From Xanthomonas chitinilytica (lineage in GTDB: Bacteria; Pseudomonadota; Gammaproteobacteria; Xanthomonadales; Xanthomonadaceae): DNA of 64,000 bases. The DNA is taken from the NCBI RefSeq assembly GCF_026107455.2, contig NZ_JAPCHY010000003.1, positions 310,001 through 374,000 of the forward strand, in the 5' to 3' direction. The position numbers were made by a program, and so were the translations under genes. The notes below the pieces were generated by a model. That model saw only the letters and a program-made list of their open reading frames with translations. It was not told where the DNA came from and ran no database searches. Numbering within the stretch: the stretch's first letter is position 1; each line of letters begins with the position of its first letter. This document shows positions 17,609 to 29,453 of the stretch, in pieces.

Positions 17609-18868
17609 TTATCCGACCACCGCGCCGAGCTTGAAGATCGGCAAGTACATGCCGATGACCATGCCGCCAACGATGGTGCCGATGAATACCATGATCAAAG
17701 GTTCCAGCAGGCTGCTCAGCGCATCAACGGCATTGTTCACTTCCTGCTCGTAGTACTCGGCTACCTTGAACAGCATGGAATCCAGAGCGCCGGCTTCCTC
17801 GCCGATGGCGGTCATCTGGATCACCATGTGCGGAAACAGATTCATCTGTTTCATCGCCATGTTGACTGGGTAGCCCACCGACACATCGTCACGCATGCGT
17901 AGTACGGCTTTCTCGTAGACGGTGTTGCCGGTGGCGCCGGCAACGATACCCAGAGCTTCGACCAGCGGTACGCCGGCCTTGAAGGTCACAGCTGTGGTGC
18001 GGGCAAAACGGGCGACCGCGCTGTTATGCATGATCTGGCCGATCACGGGGACCTTCAGGATCAATCGGTCCATCGTGTGCTGCATGGACGGCGAACGTTT
18101 GTAAGCGAATATGAAGCCGCCCAGTGCGCCGCCAACGATCAGCAGCATCAGCCACCAGTAAGACACCATGAAGCGCGAGGCTGAAACGATCAGCTGGGTG
18201 AAGGCCGGCAAGTCGGCACCGAAGCCTTTGAAAACATCCTCGAACTGTGGGACCACGAAGATCAGCAGGATTGCGCTGACGATCAGGGCTACGGCCATGA
18301 CCATCGCTGGATAAAACAAAGCCTTCTTGATCTTGCCCTTGAGGGTCTCGATGTTTTCCTTGTAGTTGGCGATGGTCTCCAGCACCGTTTCCAGCACGCC
18401 AGCACCTTCACCAGCCTTGACCAGGTTGCGGTACAGCTCGTCGAACTGCACGGGATGCTTGCTGATGGCTTCATACAGCGATGAGCCGCCTTCGATGTCG
18501 GTGCGGATCTGGCCGACCATCTTCTTCATGCGTGGGTTCTTGTGACCCTCACCGATGATCTCCAGCGCACCCACGATCGGGACGCCAGACTTCATCATCG
18601 TCGCCATCTGGCGACTGAAGAAGGCGATGTCCTTGGTCTTGATCGTGCTGCCAGTGGAGCCGAACAAAGGCTTGGGCTTGGGCTTGACCACGCTTGGCGT
18701 GATGCCTTGCTTGCGAAGTTCTGCACGCAGCATGTTGGCGTTCTTCGCCTGCTGCTCGCCCTTCATCTTCACGCCACGTTTGTCGGTCCCCTCCCAGACA
18801 AACGGAAGCATCTGGCTAGTGTTGCGAGACACCGGCTCTTTCTTGATCGCGCTACGGGTTACGGCCAT
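17609..18868 (-). CDS. pilC: Type IV pilus inner-membrane platform protein PilC
   Basis: The product has 419 residues from MAVTRSAIKKEP, preceded by GGGGAGAAC. Two T2SF repeats are seen (about 80-205 and 280-405): FFSRQMATMMKSGVPIVGALEI, then RFARTTAVTFKAGVPLVEAL, each followed by a membrane helix. PilC sits under the pilus and couples the PilB and PilT motors to pilin assembly. It is transcribed with pilD and divergently from pilA. Confidence 0.96.
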   Translation of the reverse strand: MAVTRSAIKKEPVSRNTSQMLPFVWEGTDKRGVKMKGEQQAKNANMLRAELRKQGITPSVVKPKPKPLFGSTGSTIKTKDIAFFSRQMATMMKSGVPIVGALEIIGEGHKNPRMKKMVGQIRTDIEGGSSLYEAISKHPVQFDELYRNLVKAGEGAGVLETVLETIANYKENIETLKGKIKKALFYPAMVMAVALIVSAILLIFVVPQFEDVFKGFGADLPAFTQLIVSASRFMVSYWWLMLLIVGGALGGFIFAYKRSPSMQHTMDRLILKVPVIGQIMHNSAVARFARTTAVTFKAGVPLVEALGIVAGATGNTVYEKAVLRMRDDVSVGYPVNMAMKQMNLFPHMVIQMTAIGEEAGALDSMLFKVAEYYEQEVNNAVDALSSLLEPLIMVFIGTIVGGMVIGMYLPIFKLGAVVG

Positions 18869-19261
18869 CGATGTTCTCCCCGCCCGGACCATCCCCAGGC
18901 CGGGCATACCGTCGCATGGTAGCCGGTTCCGGGGCGTACGACATCCTGCCTGGCGGCAATCGTGCCGCCGATCACGCTTGGTGTCGCATGCTGACCGCGC
19001 GGATAAGGACGCTGGGCCGGATGCGGAGGATGTGACGGCAGAGGTCATAAAGTGACAAAAATCGTCAATTAGTCGTGCGTATCGCATTTGCGCATTCAGG
19101 GGCTTCCATTCCTTGGAGTTGCTGCCATCATTGCGCCGGGGAGTCTTGGGGGTGTGCCGGGGTCTGGCACGCAACCTGCTTTGAAATCACCCCGCATGGA
19201 GCGGTAGCGTGATTGCACAACCGCTCTTGTCCACCCATCAAAACCTCTAGGGGATGTACAC
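18869..19261 (+). other. Divergent pilC/pilA control region
   Basis: The 393-base spacer contains the sigma-54 promoter of pilA (listed separately) and an AT-rich patch (GTGACAAAAATCGTCAATTA, about 19041-19060) that may serve the pilC side. No gene was seen. Confidence 0.6.
19165..19180 (+). promoter_or_regulatory. Sigma-54 (RpoN) promoter of pilA
   Basis: TGGCACGCAACCTGCT matches the -24/-12 consensus TGGCAC-N5-TTGCW, with the invariant GG and GC exactly 10 bases apart. A start near 19191 would leave a leader of about 70 bases. The sigma-54 activator pilR and its kinase pilS are encoded 3 kb away, matching known pilA control in Pseudomonas and relatives. Confidence 0.85.
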
Positions 19262-19693
19262 ATGAAGAAGCAGCAGGGTTTTACGCTGATCGAATTGATG
19301 ATCGTGGTTGCGATCATCGCCATCCTGGCCGCCATTGCGTTGCCGGCATACCAGAACTACATCAAGCGCGCCAAGGTTTCCGAGGGCATTACCGCAGCCT
19401 CGGCCTGTAAGGGTTCGATCGCCGAGTATGTGGCCAACATGAACGAGTACCCGGCAGACGCCGCCGCGGCCGGTTGCGACAACTTCACGGCTACCCAGTA
19501 CGTCACCACCTTGGAAGTGGGTACAGCTGGTGAGGTCACCGTCACCTATGACAACGTAGGTAGTGGCGTGGATGGAGCGACCTACGTGCTTGAGCCGGGT
19601 CCGGGCGCTGATCCGGCAGATGGCCAGATCACCGAGTGGATCTGCACCAACAGCACCGTCGAAAGCCAGCTGTTGCCGGCCAGCTGCCGTTAA
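19262..19693 (+). CDS. pilA: Type IV pilin PilA (major pilin)
   Basis: The product has 143 residues. The leader MKKQQG is cleaved by PilD before [20 protein letters not shown], the N-terminal assembly helix with Glu5. The globular head is short and has four Cys in the mature part: SACKGS, AGCDNF, WICTNS and the terminal ASCR. The pair near the end (17 residues apart) forms the usual D-loop disulfide. AGGGGAT precedes the ATG. It is the structural subunit of the pilus used in twitching, adhesion and DNA uptake. Confidence 0.96.
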   Translation: MKKQQGFTLIELMIVVAIIAILAAIALPAYQNYIKRAKVSEGITAASACKGSIAEYVANMNEYPADAAAAGCDNFTATQYVTTLEVGTAGEVTVTYDNVGSGVDGATYVLEPGPGADPADGQITEWICTNSTVESQLLPASCR

Positions 19694-19712
19694 TTTTGTG
19701 TAACTGTTTTGG

Positions 19713-19741
19713 AAAAAGCCCCGCCTCGGCGGGGCTTTTTT
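19713..19741 (+). terminator. Rho-independent terminator of pilA
   Basis: AAAAAGCCCCGCC pairs with GGCGGGGCTTTTT, followed by another T. This is a strong intrinsic terminator 20 bases past the stop. Confidence 0.92.
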
Positions 19742-20062
19742 CATTTGCTTGGCCTCACGGTGCACGGTCTACTCATGGGTTGGCTCGTACTCGTGGCTTG
19801 TTTCTTCATAACAGTAGCGTCGGTCGTGCTGGGTCACCAGTTCGTTTGCCGTGATGATCGTATGCAGCCGGGCCCGAGGTGGTAAGCACTCAGGTTCACG
19901 GAAGTCGGTTGCTTGGATAATATTTCTCAGCGCCGAGGCTGGTGCGACTTGCGGGATAGTGACATGGGTGTAGCGGCGTACCGGCCATGGAGGTCAACAT
20001 CAGCATCGGGGTGCGCAAGTGTGCTTTTACGGTAATCTGCGCGAGTCCTGCGGGGGAGTGTG
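19742..20062 (+). other. Spacer before pilB
   Basis: There are 321 bases without a credible gene. A TAATAT stretch near 19918 could be part of a pilB promoter; no sigma-54 site like that of pilA was found. Confidence 0.4.
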
Positions 20063-21793
20063 ATGAATACAGTTGTTTCCGCCAATCTGGTAGGTATCAC
20101 CGGCATCGCCCGTCGCCTGGTCCAGGACGGGGCGATCGAGGAGGGGGCCGCGCGTACCGCGATGGCGCAGGCGACGGCGGCGAAGACGCCGCTGGCGCAA
20201 TGGTTCGCCGAAAAGAAGCTGGTGACGGCAGCGCAGCTGGCGGCGGCCAATGCGGTGGAATTCGGCATGCCGCTGATGGATGTATCGGCATTCGATGCCA
20301 GCCAGAACGCGATCAAGCTGGTCAGCGAGGAGCTGCTGCGCAAGCACCAGGTGCTGCCGCTGTTCAAGCGCGGTGGCAAGCTGTTCGTCGGTACCAGTAA
20401 CCCGACCCAGTCGCTGGACGAGATCAAGTTCCACACCAACCTGGTGGTGGAGCCGATCCTGGTGGACGAAGACCAGATCCGTCGCACCCTGGAGCAGTGG
20501 CAGGCCAGCAACGACACGCTGGGAGATGCGCTGGGTGGTGGCGACGATGACATGGGCGACCTGGAGGTGTCGGCCGGTGACGAGGACGTGGGTGCTGGCG
20601 GCGACAGCGGTGTCGATGCCAAGGGCGACGACACCCCGGTGGTGAAGTTCGTCAACAAGGTGCTGGTGGATGCGATCCGCAAGGGCGCATCGGATATCCA
20701 TTTCGAGCCCTACGAGGACGACTACCGCGTCCGCTTCCGCATCGATGGCCTGCTCAAGAACGTGGCCAGGGCGCCGGTGAAGTTGAACCAGCGCATCGCC
20801 GCACGCCTGAAGGTGATGTCGCAGCTGGACATCGCCGAAAAGCGCGTGCCGCAGGACGGTCGCATCAAGCTCAACCTGTCCAAGAGCAAGCAGATCGACT
20901 TCCGCGTCAGTACCTTGCCGACCCTGTTCGGCGAGAAGATCGTGCTGCGTATCCTCGACGGCAGCGCCGCCAAGCTGGGCATCGACAAGCTCGGCTACGA
21001 GGAGGATCAGCAGCGGCTGTTCCTGGAGGCGATCCACAAGCCCTACGGCATGGTGCTGGTGACCGGCCCGACCGGCTCGGGCAAGACGGTGTCGCTGTAT
21101 ACCGCGCTGGGCATCCTCAACGATGAGACCCGCAACATCTCCACCGCCGAGGACCCGGTGGAAATCCGCCTGCCCGGTGTCAACCAGGTGCAGCAGAACA
21201 ACAAGCGCGGCATGACCTTCGCCGCGGCGCTGCGTTCGTTCCTGCGACAGGATCCGGACATCATCATGGTCGGCGAAATCCGCGACCTGGAAACGGCGGA
21301 GATCGCCATCAAGGCGGCGCAGACCGGTCACATGGTGCTGTCCACCCTGCATACCAACGACGCACCGCAGACCATCGCGCGCCTGATGAACATGGGCATC
21401 GCGCCGTACAACATCACCTCGTCGGTGACGCTGGTGATCGCCCAGCGCCTGGCGCGGCGCCTGTGCAGCCACTGCAAGAAGCCGGTGCAGTTGCCGGAGA
21501 ACGCCCTGCTTGCCGAAGGCTATACCCCCGAACAGATCGCCGCGGGCATCGAGTTGTACGAGCCGGTGGGATGCGACGACTGCACCGAGGGCTACAAGGG
21601 GCGTACCGGCATCTACCAGGTGATGCCGATGAACGACGACATCGCCGCCATCGTGCTGGCCGGCGGCAACGCGATGCAGATCGCCGAGGCGGCGCAGAAG
21701 GTGGGGGTCAACGACCTGCGCCAGTCGGCACTGAAGAAGGCGGCGCAGGGCATCACCAGCCTGGCCGAGATCAACCGCGTCACCAAGGATTGA
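20063..21793 (+). CDS. pilB: Type IV pilus extension ATPase PilB
   Basis: The product has 576 residues from MNTVVSANLVGITGIARRLV; the ATG at 20063 lies 5 bases after GGGGGAG and directly follows a GTG of the same frame. The N-terminal MshEN-like domain (about 1-160) is followed by the secretion ATPase core: GPTGSGKT (about 334), Asp box with DPDIIMVGEIRDLETAE, His box TGHMVLSTLHTNDA, and a zinc site CSHC and CDDC near 470-500. It powers pilin polymerisation at the inner membrane with PilC. Confidence 0.96.
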   Translation: MNTVVSANLVGITGIARRLVQDGAIEEGAARTAMAQATAAKTPLAQWFAEKKLVTAAQLAAANAVEFGMPLMDVSAFDASQNAIKLVSEELLRKHQVLPLFKRGGKLFVGTSNPTQSLDEIKFHTNLVVEPILVDEDQIRRTLEQWQASNDTLGDALGGGDDDMGDLEVSAGDEDVGAGGDSGVDAKGDDTPVVKFVNKVLVDAIRKGASDIHFEPYEDDYRVRFRIDGLLKNVARAPVKLNQRIAARLKVMSQLDIAEKRVPQDGRIKLNLSKSKQIDFRVSTLPTLFGEKIVLRILDGSAAKLGIDKLGYEEDQQRLFLEAIHKPYGMVLVTGPTGSGKTVSLYTALGILNDETRNISTAEDPVEIRLPGVNQVQQNNKRGMTFAAALRSFLRQDPDIIMVGEIRDLETAEIAIKAAQTGHMVLSTLHTNDAPQTIARLMNMGIAPYNITSSVTLVIAQRLARRLCSHCKKPVQLPENALLAEGYTPEQIAAGIELYEPVGCDDCTEGYKGRTGIYQVMPMNDDIAAIVLAGGNAMQIAEAAQKVGVNDLRQSALKKAAQGITSLAEINRVTKD

Positions 21794-22119
21794 GGGCCGG
21801 TCACGCGTTTGTCGGTGCGGCGCATCGTTCCGTGCGGGCAATGGGGGGCGGCGGCGTCAGTCATGACCGGGGGCCCCTGCGCGAGTCCTGTCGCGACTGG
21901 CGTCGCTCTTAAAGCGTGCAGGCCTGCCGGTTCCAATCCATGCCGGGCTTCTTGGGCTGATGGTGCGGCACGGAGGGCGAAGCCACCCCCGAAAGGCGCG
22001 TGTCCGCTGGCGAAGGTAGGAGCGACGTCAGTCGCGACGGGCTTTCCCGGCCAGGCCCGGTCGCGACTGACGTCGCTCCTGCGGTATATGGGGGTTGCAG
22101 GGGCGGGCGTGGTCCCGCC
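21794..22119. repeat. Gene-free spacer with REP units, including a 21-bp inverted pair
   Basis: The spacer between convergent pilB and pilR. One unit (TCGCGACTGGCGTCGCTCT) lies at 21892-21909. A head-to-head pair has arms 22018-22038 and 22060-22080 that are perfectly complementary over 21 bases, with a 21-base loop. The unit is the AGGAGCGACGTCAGTCGCG type that also occurs at 14.9, 15.3 and 27.6 kb. It may act as a bidirectional terminator or mRNA stabiliser. Confidence 0.85.
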
Positions 22120-23502
<1,383 letters not shown>

Positions 23503-23573
23503 GAACGGAAAGATAGCCGAGTGTGGCGATTGCCGACAAATCCCGGCAGTTTGAGGCGCGCCGCGCGCCTGGT

Positions 23574-25226
23574 TCAGCCGGGCAGGATGGTATGCGGGCC
23601 GGGCAGGATCACCCGGAAGCAGGCGCCGCCGGCGGGGACCGGGACGTACTCCAGCTGGGCCTGGTTGGCCCGGCACAGCTCCCGGGCGATATACAGCCCC
23701 AGGCCGGTGCCATGCTCGGAGGTGGTGAAGAACGGGCGGAACAGCTGCGCGGCGACGGCTTCGGGAATCCCGGGGCCGCGGTCCATCACGTCGACCACCG
23801 CATGCCGCTCCAGGGTGGCCACGCGCAGTCGCACCCGTGCCGGTTCCTCGGCGATGCGGCCGTATTTGAGCGCGTTGTGCACCAGTGCGGTGAGGATCTG
23901 GTACAGGTGCCTGGGGTCGACCAGGGCCTGTACCGAGGACTGGCTGACGATGGTCTCCAGGCTGTCGGTCTCGATCGACAGGGTCTGCCGGTACTCGAGC
24001 ACGAAGCGGCGCACGAACGCGGCCAGGTCCAGGTTCTCCGGGTTGGCGCGCTCGCGCCGGGCCAGGCCCAGCACGCTTTCGACGATGCCGTTGGTGCGCT
24101 GGCATTGCTGGTGGATGATCTGCAGCAGGCGCCGGTCGGCGTCGCCGATGCCGGTGGATTCCTCCAGCAGCTGGGTGGCGTAGTTGATCGCGGCCAGCGG
24201 GTTGCGGATCTCGTGCGCCAGGCTGGCCGAGAACCGGCCCAGCGTGGAAAGGGTCAGCGACTCGGCGCGGCGCGAGACCACGGTGGAGTCGTCCAGGAAC
24301 ACCAGGGTCAGGTCGCTGTCGGCCAGCAGCCGGGCGAAGCGCGGCTGCACTTCCGGCTGCTCGGGCGACAGCTGCAGCGGGGTTTCGTCCTGGTTCCAGC
24401 CGTTGCGCCAGCGCTGCAGGCGGCGGGACAGCTCCGGGGCGACGCTGGCCAGGTCCAGGCGGCCGCCGGGGATCTCGCCGTCGGTGTCGCCGAGCAGCAG
24501 CGAGGCGGCCTCGTTGGCCAGGGTGATGCGGTTGCCGGCGTTGACCACCAATACCCCGGTGCGCATGCGGCGGATGATCAGCTCGTTGATCTCGAACAGG
24601 TTGGCGACTTCGGCGCCGCGCCGTTCGGCCAGCTGCTGGTTGCGGCGGGCGCGGTGGCCGATCTGGTAGCTGATGTAGGCCAGTGCCAGGTAGCTGGTGA
24701 CGAACATCGCCAGTTCGGCCGCGGTACGGGTGGCGTTGCCGCCCTCCACCGCCCGCCAGACGAACTCCACCACGGTGGCGACGCTGGCCAGCAGCGCGAT
24801 GGTCAGCCCGCGTGCGAGCGGCAGCAGCATCGCCGCGGCGGCGATGTTGAACAGCAGCGACATCGAGATGCCGGCGCTGGCCCCCGGCAGGGCATGGGTG
24901 AGCAGGGTGGCGGCGAGGATGTCCACGCCCACGCTCCAGAACACGATGGTATGCAGCCAGCGTTCGTTGCGGCCCCAGAACAGCAGTGCCGCCGCGACCA
25001 GCAGGTAGCCGATCGAAACCAGGTGGGCCAGGCGCGGATGGTGCGGTTCGCCCACCAGCGCGGTCAGCGGGCTGAACAGCAGCGCGGCGATCAGCGAGGC
25101 CACCAGCACCCGGTACAGGGCGAAGAAATAGAGTTCGCGCCGCGGAATCGATTCGATGCGGTCGATCAATGAAGCGCTGGGTGACACGCCCGAACTCCCC
25201 TTCTGGCTGTCGGGCAGTATAGGCAT
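23574..25226 (-). CDS. pilS: Sensor histidine kinase PilS
   Basis: The product has 550 residues from MPILPDSQ; starts further downstream (e.g. the GTG at VSPSASLIDRIE) are possible. Six hydrophobic helices (about 35-200) are followed by a PAS-like region (about 225-330), then the H box SLAHEIRNPLAAINYATQ, N box TALVHNALKYG, VVDVMDRGPGIPE and HGTGLGLYIAREL. It senses pilin levels in the membrane in relatives and phosphorylates PilR. It is upstream of pilR in one operon. Confidence 0.95.
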   Translation of the reverse strand: MPILPDSQKGSSGVSPSASLIDRIESIPRRELYFFALYRVLVASLIAALLFSPLTALVGEPHHPRLAHLVSIGYLLVAAALLFWGRNERWLHTIVFWSVGVDILAATLLTHALPGASAGISMSLLFNIAAAAMLLPLARGLTIALLASVATVVEFVWRAVEGGNATRTAAELAMFVTSYLALAYISYQIGHRARRNQQLAERRGAEVANLFEINELIIRRMRTGVLVVNAGNRITLANEAASLLLGDTDGEIPGGRLDLASVAPELSRRLQRWRNGWNQDETPLQLSPEQPEVQPRFARLLADSDLTLVFLDDSTVVSRRAESLTLSTLGRFSASLAHEIRNPLAAINYATQLLEESTGIGDADRRLLQIIHQQCQRTNGIVESVLGLARRERANPENLDLAAFVRRFVLEYRQTLSIETDSLETIVSQSSVQALVDPRHLYQILTALVHNALKYGRIAEEPARVRLRVATLERHAVVDVMDRGPGIPEAVAAQLFRPFFTTSEHGTGLGLYIARELCRANQAQLEYVPVPAGGACFRVILPGPHTILPG

Positions 25227-25335
25227 GGGCGGCGCTCGCGCGATCGGCCGGCCACATCCGCCGGCCATGCCGCCGCGCGGTTGCGGCCGGCCGGGGCTGC
25301 CGGGCGCTTGCCGGGGGTTCCGGCAACTGCCTGAA

Positions 25336-25368
25336 AAATCGCCGGAAAATCGCCGGAACCGGCGATTT
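25336..25368 (+). promoter_or_regulatory. Tandem AAATCGCCGG copies plus their complement upstream of sucC
   Basis: AAATCGCCGG occurs at 25336-25345 and again at 25347-25356, and its perfect complement CCGGCGATTT lies at 25359-25368. The second copy closes a tight hairpin with a 2-base loop; the first can pair with the same arm instead. It is 127 bases before sucC and 110 bases from pilS. It could be an operator, a transcript structure, or a pilS-side element. Confidence 0.5.
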
Positions 25369-25494
25369 GTATGGTCTTCTTTTGCGCCCCGGCGCCGGCT
25401 CGGCCACAATAGTGGGCCCGCTCGCGGTCCACGCTGGCGCCCCTGGAGGGCCCCGTGGTGCTGCGTGCGGTCGTTCCTATTCCCACGGTGACGC

Positions 25495-26658
<1,164 letters not shown>

Positions 26659-26685
26659 GCCCACCGCGAATCCTAGGAAAGAATC

Positions 26686-27558
26686 ATGTCTGTCTTGATC
26701 AACAAGAACACCAAGGTGATCGTGCAGGGCTTCACCGGCCAGCAGGGCACCTTCCACGCCACCCAGATGGTGGAATACGGCACCCAGGTCGTCGGTGGCG
26801 TGACCCCGGGCAAGGGCGGCACCACCCATATCGAACTGCCGGTGTTCAACACCGTGCGTGAGGCCGTCGAATCCACCGGTGCCGACGCTTCGGTCATCTA
26901 CGTCCCGCCGCCGTTCGCGGCCGACGCGATCCTGGAAGCGGCCGCGGCCGGCATCAAGGTCATCGTCTGCATCACCGAAGGCATCCCGGTGCTGGACATG
27001 CTGCGCGTGAAGAACGTGCTCAAGCAGCATCCGGACGTGGTGCTGGTCGGCCCGAACTGCCCGGGCATCATCACCCCGGGCGAGTGCAAGATCGGCATCA
27101 TGCCGGGCCACATCCACACCCCGGGCAAGATCGGCATCGTCTCCCGTTCGGGCACTCTGACCTATGAAGCCGTCAAGCAGACCACCGCTGCCGGCCTGGG
27201 CCAGTCGACCGTCATCGGCATCGGCGGCGACCCGATCAACGGCCTGAACTTCGTCGACTGCCTGAAGCTGTTCAACGAAGACCCGCAGACCGAAGGCATC
27301 ATCATGGTCGGCGAGATCGGCGGTGCGGCCGAGGAAGCCGGCGCCGAGTACATCAAGAACCACGTGAAGAAGCCGGTCGTCGGCTTCATCGCCGGTGCCT
27401 CGGCCCCTCCGGGCAAGCGCATGGGCCACGCCGGTGCGATCGCCTCGGGCGGTTCCGGTACCGCTGCCGGCAAGTTCGCGGCGATGGAAGCCGCTGGCGT
27501 CAAGACCGTCCGTTCGCCGGGCGACCTGGGTGCCGCGATCGCCGAGCTGGTCAAGTAA
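26686..27558 (+). CDS. sucD: Succinyl-CoA synthetase alpha subunit SucD
   Basis: The product has 290 residues: [24 protein letters not shown] start (CoA-binding Rossmann domain), [22 protein letters not shown], and the phospho-His segment [18 protein letters not shown] (about residue 246). An AGGAAAG ribosome-binding site precedes the ATG. It forms the alpha-beta complex with SucC. A strong terminator closes the operon. Confidence 0.98.
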   Translation: MSVLINKNTKVIVQGFTGQQGTFHATQMVEYGTQVVGGVTPGKGGTTHIELPVFNTVREAVESTGADASVIYVPPPFAADAILEAAAAGIKVIVCITEGIPVLDMLRVKNVLKQHPDVVLVGPNCPGIITPGECKIGIMPGHIHTPGKIGIVSRSGTLTYEAVKQTTAAGLGQSTVIGIGGDPINGLNFVDCLKLFNEDPQTEGIIMVGEIGGAAEEAGAEYIKNHVKKPVVGFIAGASAPPGKRMGHAGAIASGGSGTAAGKFAAMEAAGVKTVRSPGDLGAAIAELVK

Positions 27559-27581
27559 GACCGGCTTCGCGCGAGACGAAG

Positions 27582-27606
27582 AAGGCCGCCTCCGGGCGGC
27601 CTTTTT
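27582..27606 (+). terminator. Terminator of sucCD
   Basis: AAGGCCGCC pairs with GGCGGCCTT around TCCG, followed by a T run. Confidence 0.9.
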
Positions 27607-27641
27607 CGTGGTCTTTCGTCGGGGTGGTCGGTGCCCTCGGC

Positions 27642-27706
27642 GGTCGCGACTGGCGTCGCTCCTGCAGGGGCGGGGAGACGTTGCAGGAGCGACGCCAGTC
27701 GCGACC
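27642..27706. repeat. REP pair with perfect 25-bp stem
   Basis: Arms 27642-27666 and 27682-27706 are exact reverse complements (25 bases, 15-base loop). The unit is again the TCGCGACTGGCGTCGCTCC type. It lies in the 325-base gap between sucCD and ubiD, after the terminator. Nothing else but the ubiD promoter region is seen in this gap. Confidence 0.9.
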
Positions 27707-27803
27707 CTGGCCCGGGTCGTGGCGACCGCGCCCATCGGCATGGCGCACGAAGGCTTCGCCGGACGGATATCCGGAATCGCTCCCGCGCAGGACAGGCGCG
27801 CGC

Positions 27804-27845
27804 TTGACCGGCGTCAGGGCTCCCGGGCGCGCCGCCGCCTACGCT
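27804..27845 (+). promoter_or_regulatory. FNR-like dyad and possible -10 upstream of ubiD
   Basis: TTGAC-CGGC-GTCAG (27804-27817) resembles the FNR/CRP-family dyad TTGAT-N4-ATCAA with three departures. TACGCT at 27840-27845 is a weak -10. The dyad centre is 29.5 bases from the first base of the -10, the same as at the perfect FNR box at 34966-34979. The predicted start is near 27852, 32 bases before the ATG. Confidence 0.4.
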
Positions 27846-27883
27846 GCCTTGCCGGTTGGGCGGGCTGCTGCGGGGGAAAGGAC

Positions 27884-29386
27884 ATGCACGATCTGAGGAC
27901 GTTCCTGGCGTTGCTGCGCCAGCGCGGACAGTTGCTGGACGTGGAGGCCGCCGTGGACCCGGTGCTGGAAAGCACGGCGCTGAGCCAGCGCGCGCTGCGC
28001 GAGCAGGGACCGGCACTGCTGATGCGGCACCCGCTGGGATCGGCGCATCCGTTGCTGGGCAACCTGTTCGGCCACCGCCGCCGCATCGAACTGGCGCTGG
28101 GCGGACGCCCGCTGGCCTCGCTGCGCGAACTGGGCGAACTGCTGGCGGCGATCAAGGAACCGCGCTGGCCGTCGTCGCTGAAGGACGCATTGCGTTCGTG
28201 GCCGGAGCTGGCGCAGCTGGCCAACGTCGCACCGCGGCGCGTGCCCGAGGCGGCGTTCAACGAGCTGGTGCTGGAGCGCGACGACATCGACCTGGCGCGG
28301 TTGCCGATCCAGCATTGCTGGCCGGAAGACATCGACCGCTTGATCACCTTCGGCATGGTGGTCACGCGCGGGACGACGCAGGCGCGGCAGAACGTGGGCA
28401 TCTACCGCCAGCAGCCGATCGGCCGCAACCGGGTGATCATGCGCTGGCTGGCGCACCGCGGCGGGGCCCAGGACCACGCCAGCTGGCAGGCCGCCCATCC
28501 GGACAGGCCGTTCCCGGTGCTGGTCGCCATCGGTGCCGATCCGGCGACGATGCTGGCGGCGGTGGCGCCGGTACCCGATACCCTGTCCGAATACGAGTTC
28601 GCCGGGCTGCTGCGCGGCGCACGCACGCAGCTGTGGCGCAGCGAAACGACCGGGCTGGATGCGCCGGCCGGGGCCGAGATCGTGCTGGAGGGCTTCATCC
28701 ACCCCGGCGATACCGCCCTGGAAGGACCGTTCGGCGACCACACCGGCTACTACAACGCGCAGGCGCACTTCCCGGTACTGACCATCGAGCGCATGCGCCT
28801 GCGCGGCGATGCCATCTACCACGGCAGCTACATGGGGCGTTCGCCGCTGGACGAGCCGTCGGTGCTGTCGGCCGCGCTCAACGATGTATTCGTGCCGATA
28901 CTGCGCAAGGTGTTCCCGGAGATCGTCGATTTCCACCTGCCGCCGGAGGCCTGTTCGTACCGGCTGGCGGTGGTGAGCATCCGCAAGCAGTATCCCGGCC
29001 ATGCGCGGCGGATCATGATGGGCGTCTGGTCGTACCTGCGGCAGTTCACCTATACCAAGTTCGTGATCGTCACCGACGAGGACATCGACGTGCGCGACTG
29101 GGGCCAGGTGCTGTGGGCGCTGTCCACCCGGGTCGATCCGGCGCGCGACGCGCTGCTGGTGGAAAACACGCCCATCGACTACCTGGATTTCGCCAGCCCG
29201 GTGTCGGGGCTGGGGTCCAAGCTCGGGCTCGATGCCACCGGCAAGTGGCCTGGCGAGACCTCCCGCCCGTGGGGGCGGCCGATCCGTCCGGACGCGGCGG
29301 TGGAGCGGCGGGTGGAAGCGCTGTGGGCCGCGCTGTGGCAGGCCCGCGCCGGCGGCGATGGCCGCGGACACCTGGCGCCGACCTGA
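27884..29386 (+). CDS. ubiD: UbiD-family prenylated-FMN decarboxylase
   Basis: The product has 500 residues from [17 protein letters not shown] with GGGGGAAAGGA upstream; E. coli UbiD has 497. Conserved blocks are [26 protein letters not shown], and [12 protein letters not shown] (metal/prFMN and catalytic Glu region), then [17 protein letters not shown] and a C-terminal [10 protein letters not shown]. It decarboxylates 3-polyprenyl-4-hydroxybenzoate in ubiquinone synthesis. The prFMN-making partner UbiX is not in the window. ubiU follows after 67 bases, so the three genes are likely one transcript. Confidence 0.93.
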   Translation: MHDLRTFLALLRQRGQLLDVEAAVDPVLESTALSQRALREQGPALLMRHPLGSAHPLLGNLFGHRRRIELALGGRPLASLRELGELLAAIKEPRWPSSLKDALRSWPELAQLANVAPRRVPEAAFNELVLERDDIDLARLPIQHCWPEDIDRLITFGMVVTRGTTQARQNVGIYRQQPIGRNRVIMRWLAHRGGAQDHASWQAAHPDRPFPVLVAIGADPATMLAAVAPVPDTLSEYEFAGLLRGARTQLWRSETTGLDAPAGAEIVLEGFIHPGDTALEGPFGDHTGYYNAQAHFPVLTIERMRLRGDAIYHGSYMGRSPLDEPSVLSAALNDVFVPILRKVFPEIVDFHLPPEACSYRLAVVSIRKQYPGHARRIMMGVWSYLRQFTYTKFVIVTDEDIDVRDWGQVLWALSTRVDPARDALLVENTPIDYLDFASPVSGLGSKLGLDATGKWPGETSRPWGRPIRPDAAVERRVEALWAALWQARAGGDGRGHLAPT

Positions 29387-29453
29387 CCCATGTCAACGAC
29401 AGCGCGGACGAGGCTGCCGATGATGGCGCGGTCACGTCAGCGGGAGGGAGCGC

